Below, piece by piece: positions 24,231 to 41,256 of a stretch of 64,000 nucleotides of DNA. The position numbers and the translations under genes are program-made. Source of the DNA: Candidatus Krumholzibacteriia bacterium. Lineage in GTDB: Bacteria; Krumholzibacteriota; Krumholzibacteriia; LZORAL124-64-63. The notes beneath the pieces are model-generated. The model ran no database searches. It had not been told where the DNA came from and was given only the letters and a program-made list of their open reading frames with translations. The DNA lies in the NCBI GenBank assembly GCA_024763215.1, contig JANTFX010000002.1, positions 42,076 through 106,075 on the forward strand, in the 5' to 3' direction. Position 1 is the stretch's first letter. Each line of letters begins with the position of its first letter.

Positions 24231-26957
24231 TCAGTGGAGGAAGTTCCAGGACAGGCGCATCACCGTTTCCCGGCCGGGCCCCCAGGCATTGCCCGTCAAC
24301 CGGTAACGCTCGCCGGTCAGGTTGCGCAGGGCCAGGGACAGATCCGCCCCCACCAGCCTGAAGCCCACCACCAGGTCCGTCAGGGTGCGGGCCGGGATCC
24401 CATAGCTCCCGGTCACGTCCCAGGGATCGCTCATGGCGCCCACATGGGTCCTGAACAGCGCCACCTCCAGGACGGCGTCCTCCGCGAACAGGTGATTCTC
24501 CCACATGACGGTCAACCGGGTGTAGGTGTCTGGAGGCATGAAGGCCGGCTGCAGTCCTGTCGATGAGAAATCCTGCCATGTCCCCTCGTAGCGGATCCGG
24601 CCCCACCCCAGGAATCGCCCCTGGTGGCCCACCGCGGCGGTCAGGCGCGTGTAGTCCATGGCCACGCCGTTGGCCAGGCGTCCGCTTTCCGACCCCGGCG
24701 CCGAGGGCACCCAGGTGATCCCGTCCTCCACGCTCCCCGAGACCCCCTCGGCGGCAAGATCCATGCCCACCAAACGTGAGGCCAGGCGCAGGCCCCAGCG
24801 GCGGGTCTTTTCCCGCTTCAGGCCGGAGTTGGGCTCCAGGATAAGTACCCGGTCGGCGACACCGTGGCGCAGGACCGTCCCCAACTCGTCACTGCGGGGA
24901 GCCCGGCCCCCTGCCTCGTAGTACAGCCCCCAGCGCACCGGACCGCCATGGCCCCGCAGCCGGGCCGAGGCCAGCTGGTCCCAGCCCAGCCGGTCGGTCC
25001 ACAGCCCTCCTGCACGGCCCGTCATCTGCAGCCCGAAGACGCGCAGGCCTGAACCAACGGTCACGACGGCCTGCTGCCCATCCATGTGCACGGGCCCGGC
25101 TTCATGACCGAGGCCCAGGGTGTCGGGCCCGGTATCATCCAGCGTCCAGTTCTCCACGGACATGGAAAGCTGCACCGGCAGCATGGATCCGCCGGACGTG
25201 TCCGGCCGTTCCACGCTTGTTCCGGGAACCGTGCTGTCGGCGGGGGCGGCCGCGGTGGAATCGGCAGAGGTGGATTCCAGGCTGTCGACGGAGGAAGCAG
25301 CGCTCGAATCGGCTGCAGCGGCTGCCTCCCCGCTGTCCGGCACCGCGGCGGTCAGCGAATCGTCCTCCACCCCGCTGACGGGCAGGTCCGCGGGTGCGGA
25401 GTTGGCCGCCACATTCCTGCGGCCCAGGGTCACCTCCAGCAACAACCCCTGGCGCCCGGTGGACAGCATCCGGGACGCGGTATCGGACCCGGCGGTGTAC
25501 TGGTCCATGCGGACATCCCGATTGCGCCAGAATACAGCCGTGCGGACACCCACCCGCCGGCTGCCCCCGTGCATGTCCACAGACACCCCGTCGGACCAGA
25601 CCTCCTGATGGTCCGCGTCCAGGGCGGGTACGAGATCCTTGGTCTTGCGGGCATAATCGTAATCGATGTCCAGGCGGGCCTGGTCCGTCAGGGTGCGGGA
25701 CAGGCGCACATGGCTCTGCCGGAGGCGGGCATGGCCGGGATAGTATTCGTCATCTGGAATGGGATCGAAGACCTCCCCCGGCAGGTCGCTGAAGTTGTAG
25801 CCTTCCTTGTCCAGGTTCTCCTGATACTCGAAACCAAGACGCCAAGGGGCCTGGGGAGTAAGAAGTTGCAGCTTCCGCCCGTAGGTCTCGTGACGCCCCT
25901 TGGTGCCCTCGTAGGAGGTGAACGCATCCTGCGGCGCCTGGTCGCGGCGGGCGAGTTGGATCCAGCCGCCGGTGCCCCCCCAGGGGTCCAGGCCAAAGGA
26001 CATGGTGTCGGGCCGCATGCCCGCCAGCGGCACCAGGCCCGGGTCATCGGCCAGCACGTGGCCGGTGCCCAGGGGCAGCCCCCGGCGCATCACCAGGGGG
26101 TAGGCGGCTGTGGAAAATTCCCCCAAAATCATGGCAGCCGAGCCAAGGCCCCCATCGGCTACGGGCACGAAATCACCATGCCAGGCGAGCAGGTCCAGCA
26201 GGGACGCCGAGAACGGGTGCCACAGCCCCCTTCGCCATTCGGGCGGGCCCTCGACCCGGGCAGGCGGAGCGGGCGCCTGGACCGCCACCGCAAGGGTGGA
26301 ATCGGCAGGGGCGCCGGCATCGGCCCGGACGCCCGGAGCCGCCAGGCACATCCAACCCAGCAGCACCAGGGGAGCCACCGATCCCACGCGGCCGACCAGC
26401 GGCTCCCGTCCCAGGTGCCGGAATCTTCCGGCCAGGGAAGGGAAAAGGGCGGCGAAGATGACCAGGTTGCTGCCGGTATGCAGCAGGTAGAACGGCACCG
26501 CCCCCGCCAGGACCACGGCCGGCTCCAGGTTGAAGCCCGCCATGACCCCCGCGGTGGTGACCGCCTCGTACCAGGTTGTGCCGATCAGGGCGAGAAACAA
26601 GGAGCCCAGGACCCGCCTGCCGAGGCCGGAGCCGGAAAGGGCGTTCCAGGAAGACCACAGGCCGCCGAGCAGGCCGAGGCCGGCCAAACCCGCCATCTGG
26701 GCCACGAGGATCCAGACCGCGGGGATACCGAAGGGAGAGCCGAGGGAGTAGATCCCGGCGGCAAGCGCACCGCACACGGCGCCCAGGCGGGCGCCCAGCA
26801 CCACGCCGGCGACCGCGACCACCAGGCTCATCAGTTCCACGTTGGGTATGCCCGCCAGCAGGAAGCCGGCACCAGCCGCGGTGCCGGCAAACAGACCCAG
26901 GAGCACCACGACACGGACCGCGACGTACCGTGCGGGCGCGTTTTCAGTCTTGTTCAT
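24231..26957 (-). CDS. ECF S-component-like membrane domain fused to TonB-dependent-receptor-like barrel
   Basis: A continuous 908-aa frame with two parts that normally live in different membranes. Residues about 10-180 form some five to six hydrophobic helices resembling ECF-transporter substrate-binding S components (GIPNVELMSLVVAVAGVVLG, LAAGIYSLGSPFGIP, FYLLHTGSNLVIFAAL). Residues about 186-212 look like a signal peptide ending GVRA|DAG. The rest resembles a TonB-dependent receptor: a degenerate plug-like region (about 255-345), then beta-strand repeats, a Ser/Ala/Asp low-complexity loop (about 555-600) and a terminal NLTGERYRLTG...SWNF strand. No ATG with a ribosome site begins a separate receptor. 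No EcfA/EcfT gene is nearby. The ATG lacks an obvious Shine-Dalgarno; TAAGAT lies 6 nt upstream, so a leaderless mRNA is possible. The substrate is unknown. Confidence 0.8.
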   Translation of the reverse strand: MNKTENAPARYVAVRVVVLLGLFAGTAAGAGFLLAGIPNVELMSLVVAVAGVVLGARLGAVCGALAAGIYSLGSPFGIPAVWILVAQMAGLAGLGLLGGLWSSWNALSGSGLGRRVLGSLFLALIGTTWYEAVTTAGVMAGFNLEPAVVLAGAVPFYLLHTGSNLVIFAALFPSLAGRFRHLGREPLVGRVGSVAPLVLLGWMCLAAPGVRADAGAPADSTLAVAVQAPAPPARVEGPPEWRRGLWHPFSASLLDLLAWHGDFVPVADGGLGSAAMILGEFSTAAYPLVMRRGLPLGTGHVLADDPGLVPLAGMRPDTMSFGLDPWGGTGGWIQLARRDQAPQDAFTSYEGTKGRHETYGRKLQLLTPQAPWRLGFEYQENLDKEGYNFSDLPGEVFDPIPDDEYYPGHARLRQSHVRLSRTLTDQARLDIDYDYARKTKDLVPALDADHQEVWSDGVSVDMHGGSRRVGVRTAVFWRNRDVRMDQYTAGSDTASRMLSTGRQGLLLEVTLGRRNVAANSAPADLPVSGVEDDSLTAAVPDSGEAAAAADSSAASSVDSLESTSADSTAAAPADSTVPGTSVERPDTSGGSMLPVQLSMSVENWTLDDTGPDTLGLGHEAGPVHMDGQQAVVTVGSGLRVFGLQMTGRAGGLWTDRLGWDQLASARLRGHGGPVRWGLYYEAGGRAPRSDELGTVLRHGVADRVLILEPNSGLKREKTRRWGLRLASRLVGMDLAAEGVSGSVEDGITWVPSAPGSESGRLANGVAMDYTRLTAAVGHQGRFLGWGRIRYEGTWQDFSSTGLQPAFMPPDTYTRLTVMWENHLFAEDAVLEVALFRTHVGAMSDPWDVTGSYGIPARTLTDLVVGFRLVGADLSLALRNLTGERYRLTGNAWGPGRETVMRLSWNFLH

Positions 26958-27051
26958 ACCGGAATCTTAACCCAGCGCCGGTCCCTTGGGTAGGGCCGGG
27001 AGCAAAAATCTGCAGGGGCGCGCGGCCGGCGTCCGCTCAGGAGGTGGACCT

Positions 27052-28623
27052 TTAACCCGTGGCCAGAGGCAAGGCGGCTTTCCGCGCGGCGACATCCATA
27101 TATCCGGGATCCTCGGCCAGGATCCTGTTATAGCAATCCGAGGCATCCTCGTTGCGGTCCGCCTTTTCATATAGCTTGGCCAGGTGGTAGAGCAATCCCA
27201 GGCGGCCATCCCGGGCCACCACTTCGGCCGCGGCGCCCTCTTCCAGGACCGTCATGGCTTCATCCTCACGATGGGATCGTTCGAGGGTCATGCACCACAT
27301 CTCATAGGCCCTGGCGGCATATTCGGGATCGGTCGTGGCGAGCTTGAAGCTAGCGGCCGCCTGGTCGGTCATGCCCATCTCCAGGTACACCAATCCCATC
27401 TCGTATTGCCGGTCGGCGGTATCGGCATCGCCGCCCACCTGCGAGCCGATCTCGGCGGTGATGGTCTCCAACTGCTCGACGGCGGCGCCCAGGAGGTCCT
27501 CGCCGTCCTCGGCCAGGATCTGGTCCAGGAGGTTGACGCTGTTGTCGGCGGTGCCGGAGGCCGCCTCGTCAGGCTGTGCCGCCTCCTCAGGCTGTGCCGC
27601 CTCGTCAGGCTGTGCCGCCTCGTCGCTATCGACTTCCCCCACGGCGGCGGCCAGGATATCATCCAGGTCCCCGGTGGCGCCGGTGTCGATGCTGATGCAC
27701 CCGTCCTCATCCTTCTCCTCGGCCAGCAGATCGTTGTTGTGTTTCACATCCGCCATGGCCGCGGTCTCCAGACCGGCAAAACTGGTTTCGTCCCCCCCGG
27801 CAGCCGGCGGATCTTCCGCTTCGGCGGCGGGCAGGACCTGAGCATCGGCCTCGTCGCGGGATGAAGCCGCGAGGTCAGGATCAACCTCCGGCTTGGGTCC
27901 TGTTTCCAGTGCAGAATCCGGGCCACCGAGATCGATGGCCCCGAAATCGGCAAAGGCCCCGGTGTCGGTTGCGGTCTGAGGATTGACCAGTTCGTTCCAG
28001 CGCATGTATTCCGGGTAATTCACCACGGAGGATTCGTTCGCTACGATGGCCTCGACCTCGGCGGCCGCCTCGGGATCATCGTTCTGGTGCTTCAGACAGC
28101 AATGCAGGACCCTGGCCCGCGCGGTTTCCAGGGGCATGTCCCACATCCGGAACAGCTGCACCAGCTTGTCCAGGATCTCCTCGTCGTCGTGATACAGGTC
28201 CATGAGGGTCACGCAACGCTTGGCGAACATGTCCTTGGGATCCCCGGCCAGCTCGCCGCTGGCGGACAAGAACGCCAGCGCATGCTCACGGCCTTCGGTC
28301 TTGAGCCCCTGCCCGGCCTTGGATTCGGCCAGGTACCAGTGGGCGTTCATGTTCCCCGGCTCGTGGCGCAGGATCTTCTTGTATATGGCCACCGCGTTGT
28401 TGACCAAACCGTTCTTGCGGTACAGGGAGGCTGCGGCCAGGAAATGCCGCACCGCCCGGGAGGGCTCACCCGCCTTCAGGCACATATCCCCCAGTTCATT
28501 GACCAGCGAGGGATTCTTCTTTTCGATCTCCAGAATCTGTTCGTATACGGAAATGGCCCGCTCCCAGTCCCGTTCCTTGCCCGCCTGGTAGGCATCCTGC
28601 TTGAGTTGGCTCAACTTGGACAA
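27052..28623 (-). CDS. Tetratricopeptide-repeat protein with acidic low-complexity centre
   Basis: A 523-aa soluble protein with no signal peptide. N-terminal TPR helices (about residues 1-110, AYQAGKERDWERAISVYEQIL and AVAIYKKILRHEPGN) are followed by a long acidic Ala/Asp/Glu region (about 215-385) and C-terminal TPRs (about 400-520). The centre contains DEAAQP hexapeptide repeats encoded by 18-bp DNA repeats. The start is TTG: an in-frame stop two codons upstream rules out extension, and GGGGG lies 7 nt before it. Function is unknown. It could be a scaffold for the neighbouring pilus or envelope systems, but only proximity supports that. Confidence 0.85.
   Translation of the reverse strand: MSKLSQLKQDAYQAGKERDWERAISVYEQILEIEKKNPSLVNELGDMCLKAGEPSRAVRHFLAAASLYRKNGLVNNAVAIYKKILRHEPGNMNAHWYLAESKAGQGLKTEGREHALAFLSASGELAGDPKDMFAKRCVTLMDLYHDDEEILDKLVQLFRMWDMPLETARARVLHCCLKHQNDDPEAAAEVEAIVANESSVVNYPEYMRWNELVNPQTATDTGAFADFGAIDLGGPDSALETGPKPEVDPDLAASSRDEADAQVLPAAEAEDPPAAGGDETSFAGLETAAMADVKHNNDLLAEEKDEDGCISIDTGATGDLDDILAAAVGEVDSDEAAQPDEAAQPEEAAQPDEAASGTADNSVNLLDQILAEDGEDLLGAAVEQLETITAEIGSQVGGDADTADRQYEMGLVYLEMGMTDQAAASFKLATTDPEYAARAYEMWCMTLERSHREDEAMTVLEEGAAAEVVARDGRLGLLYHLAKLYEKADRNEDASDCYNRILAEDPGYMDVAARKAALPLATG
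27561..27624. repeat. Tandem 18-bp repeat inside the TPR gene
   Basis: Three copies of CCGCCTCGTCAGGCTGTG (one copy has a single change) plus a partial fourth encode DEAAQP/EEAAQP hexapeptides in frame. Because the unit is a multiple of three, copy-number change would vary linker length without a frameshift. Confidence 0.8.
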
Positions 28624-28662
28624 GTCTCAGCCCCCCGCCTTGGGTATGAATTCATGGGCTCC

Positions 28663-28685
28663 GCCCGGATACAGGTGATCCGGGC
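28663..28685. repeat. Inverted repeat between hutI and the TPR gene
   Basis: GCCCGGAT and ATCCGGGC form perfect 8-bp arms around a 7-nt loop. No T-run follows on the minus strand, so it may be an operator or a processing hairpin rather than a terminator. A separate ATGAATTCAT palindrome lies beside it (28646-28655). Confidence 0.5.
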
Positions 28686-28732
28686 TGGCGATACAGGATT
28701 ATTGATCGACCTGCGGGAAAAGAAGTTGAGGA

Positions 28733-30055
28733 TTAAATCTGACGCCCCCGCAAAAAGGCCGCGGCGACCGGATTGTGCCCCGCATGGTAGGGCACCAGGC
28801 GGAAGTCGGGAACGTCCAGAACCAGGAAATCGGCGCTTTTGCCCACCGCCAGGGAACCGGTCACCTCCTGCAGGCCCAGAGCCCAGGCCGCGTTCAGGGT
28901 GGCCGAGGCCAGGCTCTCGGCAGGGGTCAGGTGCATGCGGGTGCAGGCGATGGCCATGATCAGGGGCATGGACATGATGGGGCAGCTGCCGGGGTTGAAA
29001 TCCGAGGCCAGGGCGATGGCGCACCCGGCGGTGATCATCCGGCGCGCCGGGGCAAATGTTTCCAGCCCCAGGCTGAACACCGTGCCCGGCAGGAGGACGG
29101 CCACGGTTCCGGAGCCGGCCAGGGCGGAGATCCCCTGCTCATCGATCTTGATCAGGTGGTCCGCCGACAGGGCGCCCAGGGCCGCGGCCAGTGCGGCCCC
29201 GCCGAAGGGTTCCAGTTCGTCGGCGTGGACGGTCAATGCCAGCCCCAGGTTCCGGGCGGTGGTCAGGATATCCCGGGTTTCATCCAGGTCGAAGACCGAG
29301 GGTTCGCAGAAGACGTCGGCACGCGTGGCGAGCCCGGCGGCCGCCGCGGCGGGCAGGATCTCCCGGCGCACCAGTTCCACATACCGCCCGCGGCGGTCGC
29401 GGTACTCGGCGGGGATTTCATGAGCGGCCAGACAGGTGCGGACCATGCGGATCCCGGTCAGCTCCGCGATCCGGCCCGCGGCCCGCAGCATCTTCAATTC
29501 GTCCTCGAGGTTCAGCCCGTAGCCGCTCTTGACCTCCACGGTCACGGTGCCGTGGGCCATCATTTCACGCACGCGCTCCGTGCCGAGGGTGACCAGTTCA
29601 TCCTCGCTGCGCCGGCGCAGATCATTCACCGAGGCCATGATCCCGCCGCCGGCGGCTGCGATTTCCAGATAGGTTTCGCCCCGGATGCGCCGTTCGTATT
29701 CATCCTGCCGCGTGCGGCCGAAAACCAGATGGGTGTGGGGATCCACGAAGGCCGGGATCACCGCCATGCCGCGGGCGTCGAGGGTTTCGACACCGGCCAG
29801 GTCGATGCCGGCGGACAACAGGGCCGCAGTCAGCTGCGCACCCGGCCCCCAGGCCAGCACGAGTCCGCCGCCGCAGACCAGCATCCCGTCGGGCACGGCG
29901 CCTGTCCGGTCCAGATCCGCACCGCGCAGGGGCCCGGTCCTGCCGGCTCCGTCGGCATGGTCCAGGGTCACGAGCTGGCCGATGCCGGCCACCACCAGGT
30001 CCACCCCGACCTTTCCCTCGCGCAGGCGCTCATCGATTCGTACCGGATGTTCCAT
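28733..30055 (-). CDS. hutI: Imidazolonepropionase
   Basis: A 440-aa amidohydrolase-superfamily enzyme of histidine degradation, converting imidazolone-5-propionate to N-formimino-L-glutamate. Metal and substrate motifs are present: DPHTHLVFGRTRQDEYERR (about residue 105), GGGIMASVNDLR, EVKSGYGL, HADELEPFGG and LASDFNPGSCPIMSM. I place the start at the ATG at 30055 (GGAG 5 nt upstream) rather than the overlapping GTG at 30061. No hutH, hutU or hutG is in the window, and it sits after a DinG-like helicase and ligA, an unusual context. Confidence 0.94.
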   Translation of the reverse strand: MEHPVRIDERLREGKVGVDLVVAGIGQLVTLDHADGAGRTGPLRGADLDRTGAVPDGMLVCGGGLVLAWGPGAQLTAALLSAGIDLAGVETLDARGMAVIPAFVDPHTHLVFGRTRQDEYERRIRGETYLEIAAAGGGIMASVNDLRRRSEDELVTLGTERVREMMAHGTVTVEVKSGYGLNLEDELKMLRAAGRIAELTGIRMVRTCLAAHEIPAEYRDRRGRYVELVRREILPAAAAAGLATRADVFCEPSVFDLDETRDILTTARNLGLALTVHADELEPFGGAALAAALGALSADHLIKIDEQGISALAGSGTVAVLLPGTVFSLGLETFAPARRMITAGCAIALASDFNPGSCPIMSMPLIMAIACTRMHLTPAESLASATLNAAWALGLQEVTGSLAVGKSADFLVLDVPDFRLVPYHAGHNPVAAAFLRGRQI

Positions 30056-30057
30056 GA

Positions 30058-36804
<6,747 letters not shown>

Positions 36805-39800
36805 CGTGTTGCCACCTCCTTTCCCCTTCCTTGCGGGCGAACCAGCTCGCGGCGACGGTGAGGTAACGTGACGGCTCCCAGGCCAACCGGAAGGACGACT
36901 CGACCTTCACGCCCGCGGTGGGGAAGAACCAGGGCCTGGTCACCCCCGCGGGCTCGTCGCTGGTCACATTCCCCGCCCGGACATCCGACTGCAGGGTCCA
37001 GGCCCGGGCCAGGCGCCGCCGCACGGTGGGATGAGCCGCCCATTCGGTTTGCCGGACGCCCGTGACATCGTCCTTGCGGTCGGTGAAATCAACCAGCACC
37101 GAGAGGCGCAGTTGCGGGCCCGGGCCGTAGGTCCAGCCGCCCTCGATGGTACCGGTCCGGACCCCGAAACTGCGCCGGGCGCTCAGCTGGTCCTCGACCG
37201 TGCTGCGGCTCTCCCGGCTCGTCAGCAGGCGGAGCTGCCAGGAGGAATTGCGGCTGACACGCACGCTGGAGCGCAACTGCCAGCTGCGCTCGAGACGATC
37301 TTCCGGGTGGGTCGCGAACTGCCGGTCCCGGGTCTGGCGGAACTGGAACTTGCCCCGGATGTCGATGCCCGGATGGTTCTGGAGCAGGGTCAACTCCTCG
37401 GTGAGGTAGACATCCCCCAGAACCGTGGTGCTGTCGTGCAGGACCAGGCCCGGGTCCAACCGCAGCAGGCCGCCGATGTCGTCGGTGGTGCTACGGCCCT
37501 CCACGCTGGCCAAGGTCAGCACGGACCAGGCCCCGTACCAGCGCTCCCGGCCCAAAAATCCGAACCCCTGGCGCCAGTTCAGGTCCGCCTTGACCGCCGT
37601 TGTGGCCACGAGGCTGTCCGTGCCCGCCAGGACCATATCGTAGGACCCCAGGTCCTCGCCAAGATAGCGGCCGTCCTGGTCGTAGTCCCCCTGCCTGTCG
37701 CCAACGAACACGATCTGGCGGTCAAGCACCTCGGTGCGGCTGTTGTCGACCTTGTACCCCAGGGAAAAGTCCGTGGACGTGCGCGCCCATTTGCCGGCCA
37801 GGGTGGCCTTGGCCAGCCGCGTCGTCTGATCGGGAAGATCCGGCAAGATGATGCGGCGCACGGCGCCCTCGCCCACCAGCCGCAACCCCGCCAGGTTGCC
37901 CGTGGCCAGGTCCAGGCGGGTGGTGCGGCCTTCCCGCTGCCGATCCCAACCACCCGTGCGCAGGGAATCGGCCAGCTCGAGGCCGAAGGATGCGCGCCAG
38001 GTCAGGGCGCGGCCGTTGCGGCCTTCCAGGCTGTAGTCGTACTGGTAGCGGCGGTAGCCCCGGGCCCTGCCCTCCGGCGCGGCCGCATCCCGCCAGCGTT
38101 CGAACCCGTACCGGAAACCGGGCCGCAGCCAGCCCACCTGCCAGCTCACCTCGTGCCAGCGCCGGGAATTGGTGATATCCAGGGGATCGACCGCGTCCTC
38201 GGCGGTGCCGTCGGTCCAGGTATGGGTCCCGGCAAGACCGGCCAGTTGCCACCTGCCCCGCCAGGTGGCCAGGTCCGCGGTCATGCCCTGACCGTGCGCA
38301 AGGCCGCTGCGCTCGAGGCCCAGATTCAGGAACCGGGTGTCACCTCCGGTGCTCCAGTCGCCGTCGACTGTCCACTGCCGGTCCGCCTCGGACAGGAACC
38401 CCGGCCGGCGGGCCCTCTCCTCCAGTCCCCATTTCCGGTAGCTGAAGATATCCCGCGTCAGTTCGAAGGGCCGGAAGGTGGAGGTGAGGTCATCGTACCG
38501 CGCCTTCAGGTTCACCCGACCCAGCCCCGGCGAGGCCCCGCTCAAGGTCCGGTCGGCCAGCACCCCCTCCAGGTGCACCGCACCTCCGTGGTCGTCCCCG
38601 TCGTCCAGGGGGGACAGCCGGTTGAGATCCTGGTTGGAGACATCCCATTCGGCAGCCACGTGGGAGGCCGTGGTATCGCCGAGGGTGCCCACCAGGCTCA
38701 TCATCGAGTGCGCCACCGGCAGGTCCAGGGGTCGGCCGACGCGGTAGCTGCCCAGCCCCGCCCCTCGGTAGACGAAGAGCCGTTCCCCGGTCGGGCTGAG
38801 GGTGTCCAGATCGTAGTCTCCTTCGCCCTGGCCCACGAAGAAAAAACTGACCTCATAGGCGCCGTGGCCCGGCGCCTGTACGTAGTGCTGCGTCGTGTCC
38901 TCGGTGACGAGGTTGTACGAACCGGTGCTGTCGGCCACGGCCGTCACCCCACCGGCGATGGCCAGGTCCGGATCGTCGCCCGCGGCCGCCAGGGTCGATT
39001 CGTCCTCGGGGCCCAGGGTCCCGGTGCGCAACCGGCCCGGGTCGTCCTTCTCGGAGATCACGCGCACCCCGAAGGTTCCTCCCAGGTCGGTGCCCGGCAA
39101 CAGGAAATCCAGGCCCGCACCGGCGCCGGTGACGGTCCTGCCGTAAGGCCCCTCCCCTTCCTCGAATTCGACCACGATGGAGGACTCGGCGGTGATCAAC
39201 CGCTTGTAGGTGAACGTCACCGTGCCCCGCACGTAATCGATCACGTAGTCGCGATCGGACCCGCGCACCAGGGGCACCCCGTCCAGGGTCACGCGTTCGG
39301 AACCGGCCACGATGAACAGGTTGGCCGCGGCGTCGCCTCCTCCGAGGAAATACGGGCCCTGGTTGGATTCCTGGCCCTTGATCTGCAAGGTGCGGTACCT
39401 GCCCCGCGGCGAGCCGGCCAGGACCTGGAAGCTGGTCCTGCCCGCCTTGCCCTCCAGCGACACCCCCTGGAGCTTGCGCCGGTAGTCGCCGAAGACGGTG
39501 CCCCTGCGCCGGGCCACGAAATCACCCAGGGTCGAGGACCAGCCGCGCCCCTTGATCTGGACCAGCACCTTGTCGATATCCCGCAGCTGCTGGGTATTCC
39601 CCTCGGGCACCACCGGCAGGTTGTCGTCCGACAGGAAGGCCCGCACCGAGATATCGGGCGTCAGTTGCCCCGCGATATCCAGGCGCAAATTCTGGTCCAC
39701 CACCATGTCCCGCCGGCTGCCCGATGAGACCTGGACGGTCTTGCTACCGGAAACCGACAGTTGCCCCATCTCTCCAAAAGCAGGATTCCGGCCCGGCTCC

Positions 39801-40239
39801 CCGGGCGTGGGCGGTAGACCGGGAGCCTGACCGGGTCCGGCCCCGACCGGACGCAGGTCCAGCCGCGCAGGCACCCCCACAGGCTGGAAACGGTACGCAA
39901 CCACCAGTTGCACGGCTCCAACGGAATCCGTGCCGACAGGGACCAGTCGGTGCCACGGATGCAAGGGGATCAACACCCCGGAACGCCCGCGCAACCTCAC
40001 GTCCCGGCCGTCCTGCAGCAGGGAGTCCCCCACCGAGGCACGCAGGGAACCCGGCTGGATGAAGCCATGGGCCAGGACCAGGGGGCTGGAGTCCGCGGGA
40101 AGATCGTGGAATTCCACCTCGACCCTGTACAGGCCCTGCCGGCCTCCGTCGGAAGGCGGGCCCGCCAACAGGGGGCAGGAAACAGCCAGGCAAAACAGCA
40201 GGGAAAGAGGGAAGATCCTGTCCGGGGTCCGGCCCATGC

Positions 40240-41256
40240 CTACTGGTAGACGATGCGATAGACCAGCACCGCCACCCGGGCCACGTCGGTTACGGCCAGC
40301 AGATCACCTGGGCCCACGGCCACATCCACCGGGGTCAGGGGGGCGCCCTGCAGGGAGAACTCCTGCCCGGCGGAAAAGCGCAGCTTGAGATCAGGATCCA
40401 GGATATGAATACGGCCGTTGCCGGGATCGGCCACGAAGACGTTGCCGAAGCGGTCCCGGTCGAGGCCGGCCGGGGCGACGAAGGGGTTTTCCGCCTCGAA
40501 CACCCCGCCGTAGGAGTCCTCGAAGAAACCCAGCCGACCGTACAGATCCAGCCGGCGGTTGCCCTGGTCGCTGACCAGGAAGCTGCCGTCGACCCTGAAC
40601 AGCAGGCCCATGGGATCCTGGAACTGGTCCCGCAGGCTCCCCGGATCCCCCAGCCGCATGGTGAGGTTCAGGAAGGAATCCAGCAACAGGACCTGCTGCC
40701 GGCCCTGGTCGGTGATGATCATCCGGCCGTCCTGGTCCACGTCGAAGGCCGTGGCCCGCACGGGGAAGCCGGGGTCCGCCTGGTCCAGATCCAGCAGGAC
40801 ATCCAGCTGGGTTCCGCCCAGATCGAAGCGGTAGATTTTTGCGCCGCCAGGATCCAGCACCAGCGCCTTGAAACCGTCCACCTTCACATCGAGCGGCGTG
40901 TAGGGGGAAGCCACCGGGGTGTCGAATTCGTACCAGGTCTGACGCATGGCATCCAGGGCATGCACTTTGCCGCGTTTCTGGTCGCAGAACATGAGGGTCC
41001 CGTCAGGGGCGTATTCGCAACCGGCGATGCCGGTGATGGGGAAATACGGCGCCGTGGATTCGTTCTCGAAGGAATAGAGGAACTCGAGGGCGGCCACCCG
41101 GGTGCCGGCCCGCGCGGCGGCGGGAGGATTGTCAGAACGGTTCGGACCTTCATGACGGGAGGCCTGCGGGTACCCCCCCGCGCAACCGGCCAGAAGTGCC
41201 AGGCCCACGGCCAGGGCCACGGCGCCGGAACGGCGGGAAAAGGCGAACCCGGCCAT
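40240..41256 (-). CDS. NHL-repeat/beta-propeller lipoprotein
   Basis: A 338-aa lipoprotein. The lipobox ALLAGC is near residue 24, so it is lipidated after export. The mature part has NHL-like blades (GLLFRVDGSFLVSDQGNRRLDLY, GLDRDRFGNVFVADPGNGRIHIL, VDVAVGPGDLLAVTD), predicting a six-bladed propeller for protein or glycan binding. The ATG at 41256 overlaps the upstream stop (TGATG); the GTG at 41265 in the ORF track is less likely. It may serve the envelope proteins encoded on both sides. Confidence 0.85.
   Translation of the reverse strand: MAGFAFSRRSGAVALAVGLALLAGCAGGYPQASRHEGPNRSDNPPAAARAGTRVAALEFLYSFENESTAPYFPITGIAGCEYAPDGTLMFCDQKRGKVHALDAMRQTWYEFDTPVASPYTPLDVKVDGFKALVLDPGGAKIYRFDLGGTQLDVLLDLDQADPGFPVRATAFDVDQDGRMIITDQGRQQVLLLDSFLNLTMRLGDPGSLRDQFQDPMGLLFRVDGSFLVSDQGNRRLDLYGRLGFFEDSYGGVFEAENPFVAPAGLDRDRFGNVFVADPGNGRIHILDPDLKLRFSAGQEFSLQGAPLTPVDVAVGPGDLLAVTDVARVAVLVYRIVYQ

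Noticed and set aside
27561-27624. 18-bp repeats considered as a CRISPR array
   Set aside because: They are direct tandem repeats without spacers, in frame inside a TPR gene.
28663-28685. Inverted repeat considered as a terminator between hutI and the TPR gene
   Set aside because: Good stem but no T-tract on the minus strand; kept only as an inverted repeat.
37031-39727. An 898-aa plus-strand ORF opposite the large outer-membrane protein
   Set aside because: Shadow frame; the minus frame has a signal peptide, barrel-like repeats and operon-consistent overlaps.
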